From Mangifera indica (Eukaryota > Streptophyta > Magnoliopsida > Sapindales > Anacardiaceae): a stretch of DNA of 64,000 nt. This document shows positions 12,371 through 23,200 of the stretch, one piece after another. Where the stretch lies: assembly GCF_011075055.1 (NCBI RefSeq), contig NC_058137.1, positions 19,081,463 through 19,145,462 on the forward strand, in the 5' to 3' direction. The stretch's first letter is position 1. The number at the start of each line of letters is the position of its first letter. Position numbers and translations under genes: made by a program. Under the pieces are notes generated by a model. That model was not told the origin of the DNA, made no database searches, and worked only from the letters and a program-made list of their open reading frames with translations.

Positions 12371-12930
12371 GTTTATTTGGCAGGGCAACCTTTTTTTTCA
12401 TACAATTTAGCAGTCCAAACAATCTCTAATTCATACAAGCTATATATCGTTGAAAAGAGAATTCAAAGAGCTTTCCAGCAAGATATAATAGCACTCATGA
12501 TTCATTAGATAAGGTAGTCAAAATGTGAGATGAAATCAGTGGCAAAAACCTATATTTTTTGTTTATTTGGGTAAAGCAGTCTTTTTGGTTCATACAATAT
12601 TTAACAGTCCAAATGGTCTCTAATTCATACATGCTATATATCATTGGAAATAGGATTCAAAGAGCTTTCTAACAAGCTATAATAGCACTTATGATTCATC
12701 AGATAAGGCAACCAAAACGTGGGATGAATTCAATGGCAAAAAACTATCTTTATTGTTTATTCGGTAAGACAATTTTTTTGTTCATGCCATTTAATAGTCT
12801 AAACGCTCTCTAATTCATACAAGCTATAGATCATTGAAAAGAGGATTCAAAGAACTTTCCAACAAGCTATAATAGCACTCATGATTCATCAGATAAAATA
12901 TGAGACGAAATCAGTGGTAAAACTGTAAAT
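12371..12930. repeat. Three tandem ~190-bp units inside the solo LTR
   Basis: Units begin GTTTATTTGG at 12,371, GTTTATTTGG at 12,561 and GTTTATTCGG at 12,755 (spacing 190 and 194 bp). Each contains TCTAATTCATACA, a CAAAGA(G/A)CTTTC block and ATGATTCAT. The third unit has a short deletion near its end. The units differ from one another at many positions, so the triplication is older than the solo LTR's own insertion. Confidence 0.85.
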
Positions 12931-13429
12931 ATTATCCAACTCTCTGTCATGAACAAAATCACACACATAGATACCCCAAATGGCAAAACAACATTTCTCA
13001 ACTCCAAAATCATCATTTATAACATGGATCCAAGGAACCAAAAGCTTAAAACAGGAAACATATCAAAGGTAATACCTCTTACCTTGTTTTAAGCAAAATC
13101 TTTGCAAGTTGGTTTTCTCCTCTTTGTCTTCCTCCTCTTATCACCAAAACCACCTTAAATCAATACCAAAATATACTAACATTTTTATATAACATGCATC
13201 CAATATATACAAACATAGGAAAAAAGAAAAAAAAAAAGATCTTTTGGTTACCAAAGCTCTAAAAGTGTTTCTTTTTCTTTTCTTTCCTTACTTTTCTTTC
13301 AAACCCTTCAAATCATCCACTTTCCTTCTAAAAACAAAGAAAACAAGCATGAAAGAGGTTTCTTTTCTGGAAGAGGCGGAGAAGATAATAGAAAAAGGTA
13401 GAACTGCCTTTTTTTGACTTTTCTCTCTT

Positions 13430-13491
13430 TATATATACATATTTATCTCTTTATCTTTTTTTTTTTTTTTGTATTTATATATATACATATG

Positions 13492-13523
<32 letters not shown>

Positions 13524-13527
13524 TATG

Positions 13528-13559
<32 letters not shown>

Positions 13560-13575
13560 TATGTATATATATATA
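13430..13575. repeat. TA-rich microsatellite with ACATATGT units
   Basis: Long run of TATATA with regularly spaced CATATGTATA blocks near the 3' end of the solo LTR. It is a strong self-complementary stretch. Confidence 0.9.
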
Positions 13576-13921
13576 AAATTAAAAATATCTCAAAACAGGG
13601 TCAAAAGACATAAACACCCCTGAAACATACTTGAGGGTATTACAAACTCTGTCTTTAGCAATAGCTCCAAAGATTGAAAACTAAACACTAAGGGGGAAAT
13701 GTCTTTTTTTAAAACTTAACCTAGGGAAAAAACTTTTAGTTTTTAGGGTTTATGGGAGGAAAATAGATTAAATTTTAATTTATTTTTAATATTACAGATA
13801 AAATAATAATTTTATCGTTTAAACTAATAGATTTAATCTCTCATAGATGAGTGTTTGAGATTTTCAAAATTAAATGCAATAAAACTTTGGGTGGGAATAA
13901 ACCTTTTGGCCTAATTAAAAT

Positions 13922-14202
13922 CTTTGAGTGGCAGTGTAACATTATTCCATACTTGATGTAGGGTTTTATTATTTCAAATCACATATTTAGATTGAACTTC
14001 ATGTACCTGCCAGTTTCGTCGACCAAATACAGACTCCTCTGACAATAAATAAAACAAATAATAGATGACCTTTCCATTTCCGTTAAATAACGAAAATCAG
14101 CACTCTCCTGTCAAAACTAACATGGTGAAGACCAAATTTGTAATTTCATACTCCCTACCCTCGGCGAACAGGCCTCCACTCTCCACTCTCCTTATACTCA
14201 TC
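13922..14202 (+). promoter_or_regulatory. Proximal promoter and 5' UTR region of gene 1
   Basis: The 281 bp between the end of a MITE and the start codon of the oligopeptidase gene. No clear TATA box is seen; the region around 14,040-14,065 is A-rich (CAATAAATAAAAC). An upstream in-frame ATG at 14,065 would add 46 residues, but those residues look like untranslated leader and the family's N-terminus fits the ATG at 14,203. Confidence 0.45.
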
Positions 14203-17200
14203 ATGTTGATGGCTTCACGTCTCTCCTTTTCTCGCTCACTTCATCCGTTACTAAAACACTCTCCTACCAAAACTAAAACTCCTTTTTGTCGATTGACCCC
14301 TAAACATTTGAACAAATCTTATTTGTGTCCTCTCTGGTCTCCCTGTTTCTCTTTCTGTCTCCAGTCTCTTCACTATCGTAATCACAAGTCCAGAATTACC
14401 TCTCCCACTTTTTCTTTCTCTGCTTTCTCTTCACTCACTCCTCCGATGGCCGACGTGTCCGTTGAAGCCAATCCTTTGTTGCAAGACTTCGATTTTCCTC
14501 CTTTTGATGCCGTTAAAGCCGAACATGTTAGGCCTGGGATTCGTACTCTTTTGAAGCAGCTGGTATGGCCTTTTGATCTTTTGTCGTGTTTGGGTTTCTA
14601 GGTTTCTTCTGTTTTGATTGATTTGGTAGGAAAGTCTTAACCTTTTTTGTGTATCGATTCTTGGGCATTTTCTGTTTTATTGGGTTGTTAGGATTTAATC
14701 ATCTTCTATGATTGTTTGGCCTCTTATTTGCTATATCGTTGGATTTGTTAATGTTTTGTTTATTTGTTTAATGTTCGGCGGAAGATACAATTTTGGTGTT
14801 GTGATCATTAACTTTGCTTTTGCTTTGTGGGATTTGATTGTAGGAAAATGATTTGGAGGAACTGGAGAAAACAGTGGAGCCCAACTGGCCTAAGTTGGTG
14901 GAGCCATTGGAGAAGATTTTAGATCGGTTGAGTGTGGTTTGGGGATTGATCAATCATCTTAAGTCTGTTAAGGACACTCCTGAACTCCGTTCTGCCATTG
15001 AAGAAGTCCAGGTTTGCGATTTTTGACACTATTATTCATAAAAACATGCACACATACAATTGAAAACGGCATAAGAAATCAAGTAATCTCTCATTTTTGG
15101 CGCCAGGATGACTAGTGGAAATTGCATTTGTCTCGGTTGACTCTATCTTTAAGTTATTTCAATCCTTTTGTTGTGGTATTGAGAAAAACAGATGACTGAT
15201 AGTCTTGACTTCATTTCAATTGAATACAGTTGGTGCTTTATTTGGATATCATTGTTTTTGCACACTTTTGGTTATTACATTATATTACTTCTGTATGCAG
15301 CCAGAAAAAGTGAAGTTTCAGCTGAGGTTGGGACAAAGTAAACCCATCTATACTGCATTCAAGGCTATTCAAGAATCTCCCGAGTGGCATTCATTGAGTG
15401 AAGCTCAAAAACGTATAGTGGAATGTGAGTAAATTAATTTTTTATTGTGTCTATGGAGAATCACCGGTCTGCCTTTGTCAAATGTCAACTTGGTTTAGTT
15501 GTATGTAAGCTTTAAGTCCTATCATCTCTTTAAAGTCTTATATTCTGTTGTGTAATGTCCTGGAACTAGAAAAATTGTAGGTTTTATTTTTTTTGATTTG
15601 ACAGGCAAAGCATCTGGTCTTGTTTTTTAATTTATATGCAGAGGTTTTTCTTGTTCTTTTCATCTTTTTTTTGTGTGCTATGGGCTGTTTGTTCCATTTT
15701 GTTTTGTGGCCTCATAAGTTTGGTTCTCTGGTCAGCTTGTAGAAATTTTCACATCTTTATTAATGTGCATTCCTAATTTCGTATTAGCATCTAGTCTGAT
15801 TTGTGTTCTATATTTGTCACTATTGCAGCTCAAATAAAGGAAGCAGTTCTCAATGGTGTTTCGCTTGAAGATGATAAAAGAGAACAGTTTAACAAAATTG
15901 AACAGGTTTATTTTAATAGTAATAATTCAATTTTAAGTAAGAACCAGTTGAAAATGAGGATTGGTTTAAGTACAGTTCCATTTTTTATTTGCATAAGCAC
16001 CTAGGCTGCAAGGAATTTGTTTATAACATGAAGATGGAAGATACCCATAACTCATAAAATTAGCACGGAAACATTTCTTTGATCTCTGCTGTCTTATACA
16101 ATTTATTTACTGTCCTAATACAATTTGTAGAAGTTGGGTTCCATGTGCTACTTCTAGCAATAATCCTAGGATTTTTTTTGTTAATATTTATAAACGCCTG
16201 AGTATATGCATGTTCTCATGTATGTAAAAAATCCTACTTCAATTTTCTCCATTCTGTTATCTGTTTTCTCTCATGCGAACAGAAGTGTATAACATAATTG
16301 TCCTTGGATGTTAGAATATTTGTCTATGTTTTTTGTGCTTATCGGAATCTAGATTTTCAATAATCAGCTTGTAAATTCTTGACTTGTTAGTTAGTGTTTT
16401 TGTCAATATGAACCTGGAGTAAAAAGCTTTGCTTTTGTGGAAATGTTGCATATTGGCTTTTTCTTTTTTAATTTTTATTGTTTGTTCAAACTAGAAGAAT
16501 ATTTGAAGAGGAGCATATTGATGGGATGAAATCTAAGGGATAAAGTATGCCTTTTTACTTTTCTGTGGGCTTCAATCTCTCAGCAAGTTGAAGATGCTTC
16601 GTTCCTCTTTATTCATAGAAATTGAAATGCTGTATGTTTTACTTATTTACTATTTTGTGGTGGACTGTTTGGACTTAAATGTTCAGGAACTTGAAAAACT
16701 ATCTCAAAAGTTTTCAGAGAATGTGCTGGATGCCACAAAGAAGTTTGAAAAATTGATGACAGATAAGAAAGAAATTGAAGGATTGCCTGCTACTTCTCTT
16801 GGATTAGCTGCTCAAACAGCAGTATCCAAGGTATTTTATGTCAAAATCTTTCAGTCATTAAGTCTGGTACATTAGTGCTTTTTTTTCCATTTTCATATTT
16901 CTTCTTTTATTTATGTATTTAATATCAGGGGCACAAAAATGCAACTGCTGAGAATGGGCCATGGATAATTACTTTGGATGCTCCAAGTTATATGTCTGTC
17001 ATGCAACATGCTCGAAACCGTTCTTTGCGTGAAGAAATCTATCGAGCTTATATAACTCGTGCCTCGAGTGGCGATTTGGATAATACTCCAATCATTGACC
17101 AAATATTGAAGTTGAGGTTGGAAAAAGCAAAGCTCCTTGGCTACAATAATTATGCTGAGGTATGAATCTTTTGTGTCTTAATATATACTTCCTTTCTTTT

Positions 17201-19861
17201 GGCTAACCGTGGCATATTAAACCAGGTCAGCATGGCAACCAAAATGGCTACTGTTGATAAAGCAATAGAGCTATTGGAAAAGCTTCGTAGTGCATCTTGG
17301 AACCCTGCTGTTCAAGGTATCTCCTGAGATATGATTTTTAAGATATTCAAAGGTTTGATCTTGTTCATATTAGGCTGTAGATATCATCAAAAGCAGGCTG
17401 ATCTATGTGGTAGAAACCCCTCTAAACATTTGAGAATATTCTAAATGTAAATTAGGCCCCTCAAATATTATTATATGCAAATTAGCCCCTCAATTGCAAC
17501 CTCGTCATTTTGTTTGACACATTTCAGACCCCTAAATGTAATACTGTTTTATTGACTCTCAAAAATTAAGCTGTTTGGTTTAATTTTTATTTAATATCTG
17601 TATATTTTCTTATTTGTTGTGTTGCATGCACACTCTTTTATAACTCGCTATAGATAAATAGGCAGATACGAGATATATCTACTCACCCACTATATAAGAA
17701 CATATTGCTCAAATTCAATTAACCAAGTGCCGTACAACTTTGGCCACATTTTTCCTTAGAAGACATGTTTATGTTTCTATGTTTGATTCTCTAAGAACAA
17801 AGTTATATCGTTCTGGGAGAAGTTTTCTCTCTGCTCAAATTCAAAAACTTTATTTGATGGATTGATCAATCTTTATCTCTGTTGTAGATATGGAAGACCT
17901 TAAAGCTTTCTCCAAAGCTCAAGGTGCATCAGAAGCTAATGATTTAAGCAATTGGGATATCAATTTTTGGAGTGAGAGGCTTCGTGAATCAAAATATGAC
18001 ATCAATGAGGTTAAATCTCTCACTCTCTACCTGTGTGTCTTTCAGCGATGCTTTTTTGTGAAGACATGCTTCTTCATAACGTGCTAAAATCAACACAGCC
18101 CTCAAAACCTATATAAAGGTGTTATCAATTCAGTTTTTCTGCTTATTGTATCATTGTGGTTAAAAAAAATGACTGAGTTGAAATACAATCTCCATTTATG
18201 TATTGTAGTGAGCCAGTTATACAATTTTTTTTGCTTCAGTTATAGTTTTTTAAAGATATAATTTATGTTCTAGTTTATAAAATCTCTTGGATATTAGTGC
18301 ATTCAAATAAGAAAAACATACCTGCTTAAACTGTGTTTTTAAAACTTATAACAACCAAAGTTATATCAATATGTGTTCTACTACTTACTTTTTCATTTTT
18401 TTGGGCTTAAATTTGGTTATTATTGCACTTAGCTTTGTTTGGAGAAACTAACCTGGCCTACTGCTTAATTCTGCAGGAAGAACTTCGGCCTTATTTCTCA
18501 TTGCCAAAAGTTATGGATGGCCTTTTCAACCTTGCGAAGACACTTTTTGGAATTGACATTGAACCAGTTGATGGTCTTGCTCCTGTAATAATCAAATGCT
18601 TCAATTTCTTTCCGCATTTTTCTTTTGTAGCTTGCAATTTCAATTTACATGCTGTTTGCCATTGGTTATTGTGTTACAGGTTTGGAACAGTGATGTCAGA
18701 TTCTATTGCGTGAAAGATTCTTCTGGTAGTCCAATTGCATACTTTTATTTTGATCCATATTCTCGTCCATCTGAGAAACGGGGAGGTGCCTGGATGGATG
18801 AGGTTGTTGCTCGAAGTCGTGTTTTGTCACGTAATGGGGTTGCTGCCAGGTTACCTATTGCACACATGGTGTGCAACCAAACACCGCCAGTTGGGGACAA
18901 GCCAAGTCTTATGACCTTTCGTGAGGTGAGTTTAAACACATGGTTTTTGTCTACATGACTTTCGATTTTGGCTCTTTAGAGGACAGCAGAGGAGCACTCA
19001 GTAGGCTGGTATATGTATACTTACTATGGATAGGCCTGGGAAGCTTTGGGTCTCTGTATGTAGAGAAGAAGCCAAACCTTATCTCTTCTATATTCTTCAT
19101 GTTTTGTTGTGTGTATCAATAACAAGTATGGAGCCGCCATAAAAGTTTTGACCGTAAGACATCATTTCCTCACATTTTTTCACTGCCAAGAGACTCATGA
19201 GTGTTCCATGATTTAGAATGAGAAATTTTCCTGGTGGTGTGGATCAATCATGCTGCTGGTTTACACTTTATTGGAAGTCATATTGATTCATGGCATTGTT
19301 TGTAGGTTGAGACTGTATTTCATGAATTTGGCCACGCACTTCAACATATGTTAACCAAGCAAGATGAAGGCCTAGTTGCTGGCATTCGAAATGTTGAGTG
19401 GGATGCAGTTGAATTACCTTCACAATTCATGGAAAACTGGTGTTACCATAGGTAACTTCGTGTGACCTAAGACTTAGTAATTATCTTTGTAAGCATTTTG
19501 GGTTGTTTTTAAAATTTATCTAAGTTGTTTGATATTAACATAAGAGAAGCGATGAATAAATGTTTTAAAATGTTAAGGGTTTACAATTCAATTTACATCT
19601 AGTAGTTACTTATTTGACATTACAACCTTTATTTGCTCTTGTATAAAATATGGTGTATTTTGTTACTTAGTTTTGAATTTGAGGTTGTAATTTTAATCTA
19701 GTACCTGTTATGAAATATTTGATTATGAAAGTGGTGGTGTAACTATGCATCATTGAAAGGCAAGCTTTTAGTAGAGTAAGTTTATGATAGCTTTTGTAGT
19801 TGTCAAATGTAGCATCAATATGGGACAGATTCTGATGATTTTTAGAATCATAGGTATCTTT

Positions 19862-19894
<33 letters not shown>

Positions 19895-20228
19895 TTTTTT
19901 TTCAGTAGTAAAAAAAGTTAGAAACCTTAGTAAAATTACCCCCTTATGATACTATTTGTTGGAGATTTCTGAAATCACTCCCATTAAATCCCTAAAATCT
20001 CTCCCTTTTATTTTGATGTAAATTTGTGTGTATCTTAGAATTATTTGTTAGTTGATTTGATTTGATTAGATTGATTTTTTTCCTTTTCTAAGAGTTGACC
20101 TTAAGATATAATCCTTAATTAGGATCTTGCTTTGTTGTGTAAATACTGTAAAATTATTCATAGAAAGTATGAATGAAATTATCCTTTCCTTCCTAGTCTT
20201 AGAGCCTCTTTCCTAGGACTTATTCACC

Positions 20229-20275
<47 letters not shown>

Positions 20276-23200
20276 TTCCTAGCCTTCATTGCCAAACAAT
20301 CCATTAATATCGGCCTTCATTGCTGATTTTTCAATTCAGCCTTCATTGCTAGTACACCCCAATTCCCCAATTCTCAGAGTCTTTTGGTATTAATATGTCT
20401 ACCATTTCAAACGCCACCTCAAATTCCTCTGGTGTTGCATTTGAATCCTCATCAAATGGGTCAAATAGTGAGCTGCAAAGCATGAATCCTTCCTATCACC
20501 TTGATGTGAAGAATTACCTGCAATGGAGCCAAATTGTCAAAACTTTCCTGAACGGTCGTGGAAAATTAAGCCATCTAAATGCACTGGTCCAAGTCCATTT
20601 GATCCAAAATTTGCAGCATGGGATGAGAAGGATTTCATGATCATGTCATGGTGATAGGCACCTATGCAGTGCTTCCGAAACTCTAGGCAGATCCACACTC
20701 AACCACACAATCACTAATCAGATGGCAAAGCAAAGCAAATATTTTTCACCCAAGAACAAAATGCATCTGTAAATCAAGCAGGAAATATGTATTGTATTAA
20801 TTGATTCATCAGTTTAATTACAGCAATCTTTCATCAATACAATGACTATTTCCCAGCTGTTGCAATTGTTAATCATCAAACAATCACCAAGCTGTAACAG
20901 GATTTTCGGAATTTGCACAAGCACAAAATACAGTGATACTAGTTCCCCAGAGTTCCCAAAAACCCAAAACACAGTAGACCGACATTCTCCTTGCTCAGCT
21001 TCCAAGAAGCTGGCACTCTCCCACCAACATTTCAATTTTTTCTCCTCTTTTTTCTGCACGCACACCTGCTCCCTTTTTCTCCATTCCTTCAACTAATCTT
21101 TTCTTTTTTTCCTCTAATGTTGCGCCACGTGTCCCTTTCTCCTGTTGTTGACTTGTTAATAGAGTTGAGGTCATTCTGTCTTCCTGTTTGCTGCCAACTA
21201 CCATCCTTTCTTTCTTTTCTTTTTTCCTACATGAGACATAAACGTTGGTCCTAACACATGGTTGTGGTACTCCATGCAGCTTGATATCAACCACAATTTG
21301 ATGTTTCTACCAAGTGCAAAAGTCATTTGGGACACTCTTCAGCAGAACTACTTTTTAAAGCAGGATATGGCAGTGGTTTATGAGCTACAAACCAAGATTT
21401 CATCAACGAAGCAAGGTTCAATGTCTATGCAGGACTATTATAACCTAATGAATAGGCTATGGTTGGAGATGGGTCACTACCAAGATCTTAAGATGAAGTA
21501 CAGTGACAACGTAGAGATTCTATTGGAGTTTGTTGAACAAGACCGCATTTTTTTTATTTTTAGCTAGACTAACTCCTGAAGAATGTTCAGGTTTGAATCC
21601 AAATCCTAGGGAAAGAGCGGTTGCCTTCAATTACAAAGATTTTCCCTATTATCCGAGGAGAGGAACATAGGAGGAACGTTGTGATGAACACTTCTTTGGG
21701 AGAAACATCTGGTTTGATCTCAAAAAGGTCAAATGAGACTAGAAACAAGAATGTTGACAATGAAAATTATAAGTCGGGCAACAGGGAAGTATAAAATTAA
21801 CTCCACTCTTTTTGAAGAATGTTTTGCATGTCCCAAATTTATCAACTAATCTCATTTCCATCCATAAACTTGCCAAAGACCTGAAATGTAAGATCACATT
21901 TTATGAATCTCATTGTGTTTTTTAGAAGCTAACTTTGGGGAAAATGATTGGATTTGCTAGAGAATGCAATAGGTTATACTTCCTTGAAGAACTATTTGGT
22001 TGTCTAGGGAAGAATCAACTTAAAATGTCTTGTTATGCTCAAGGTCCTGATTCTAAAATCACTGAGATCTAGTTTCATCATTTACATCTTGGCCGTCCTC
22101 CCTTTCCTTTGTTAAGACATTTATTTCCTTCACTTTTTCAAAATTTTTCAATTGGTGATTTTCATTGTGATGTATGTCAATTTGCTAAAAGTCATCGTGT
22201 TTCTTTTCTTTCAACCTTCATAAAATCAAATAAACTATTTGTTCTTATTCATTTGGATATTTGGGGGTTAGTTAAAATTTCTAATGTGACAAGGGCTCAG
22301 TGGTTTGTCTCATTTATTGATGATTGTACTTGTACAACGTGGCTTTACCTCAGGAAAAAAAATCAGAGGTTGGTTCCATATTTCCTCAATTTCACAAAAT
22401 GATCAGCACACAATTTAGAGAAAACATTTGAAGAGTTGGATTAGATAATGCTAGGGATTATTTTAATCAATTTCCCATTTCTTTCTTTCAAAAAGAGAGT
22501 ATAATTTATGAGTCATCATGTGTTGAAACACCCCAACAAAATGGGGTTGCAAAACAAAAAAATTGTCATCTCTTAGAGGTCACACATTCATTATCGTTTC
22601 AAGCAAATGTGCCTAAATTCTTATGGGGTGAAGTGGTGTTAACTGATGTATACCTAATAAATCGACTCCTTTCTAAAGTCTTTGGAAATAAAAGTCCAAT
22701 TCACAAGTTATCTGAATTTTTCCCTGATCTAGTTTATGTAAAAAATCTTCTCTTTAAAGTGTTTGGATGCATTGGATATATTCATATGCATAAGCAACAT
22801 CGTTCAAAATTAGATCTAAGAGCCCAAAAGTGTCTTTATAGGATATTCTAGCATCCAAAAAGGGTACAAATGTTACCATCCCTCAGCAAAAAACTGATTG
22901 TCACATTTAATAAAGCTGAACCTTTTTTCTCAGGTGTGTAACTTCATCTTTAGGGAGAGAGAAATTACCAGGAAAATAAGGGTTTGTTAGATTCTTTGGG
23001 TTCTTTAGGATATTCAGGTTCAGCCCCATTCCTAGAAATTATGTCCAAGTCAACTCCAAATAAGAACAATGAAAATCCCAATGCTGAAACTACCATCCTA
23101 AATGCATGAACCATACCCCCTTCTTCTCAAATGGAAATAGAATTTGATCTGCCACCGACTGATAAACTTGAGGACATTTCTAATAAGGCCAAAAGACTTG

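Larger units (their letters stand above)
11303..13644. repeat. Solo LTR of a gypsy-type retrotransposon, 2342 bp
   Basis: Begins TGTAACATCC, ends GGGTATTACA, and is flanked by the same 5 bp, AACTC, at 11,298-11,302 and 13,645-13,649. Removing it and one copy of AACTC rejoins the host element. No internal coding region is present, so this is a solo LTR left by recombination between two LTRs. It contains a pyrimidine-rich stretch (12,180-12,342), three tandem 190-bp units (12,371-12,930) and a TA-rich microsatellite (13,430-13,575). The long Phe/Ser and Lys/Glu open frames over the pyrimidine tract are low-complexity artefacts. Confidence 0.88.
11156..13921. mobile_element. Mutator-type MITE, left-truncated (copy G), carrying a solo LTR
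   Basis: The outer parts (11,156-11,302 and 13,645-13,921) belong to one element split by the solo LTR. The left part has the GATGAAGACGAG-type core seen in the other MITEs of this window. The right part is AT-rich and ends GGGTGGGAATAAACCTTTTGGCC at 13,921, closely like the right end of the MITE at 44,896-45,678. Its own left end and target-site duplication are not found, so it is cut or recombined at the gypsy junction near 11,140. It ends 281 bp before the start codon of gene 1. Confidence 0.55.

Noticed and set aside
12125..12410. Long open frames on both strands rich in Phe/Ser or Lys/Glu
   Set aside because: They come from a pyrimidine-rich low-complexity tract inside a solo LTR and have no protein character.
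12371..12930. Regularly spaced repeats that might suggest an array
   Set aside because: Three diverged 190-bp tandem units in an LTR; no short repeats with unique spacers, and the genome is a plant's, so not a CRISPR array.
13414..13623. Open frame of repeated Tyr-Ile-Met residues
   Set aside because: Translation of a TA-rich microsatellite.
14065..14202. Upstream in-frame ATG giving a 46-residue longer peptidase
   Set aside because: The extension has no resemblance to the family and the protein start MLMAS at 14,203 fits known plant members.
20842..21294. Four overlapping open frames on both strands
   Set aside because: All fall within the 605-bp solo LTR and its edges.
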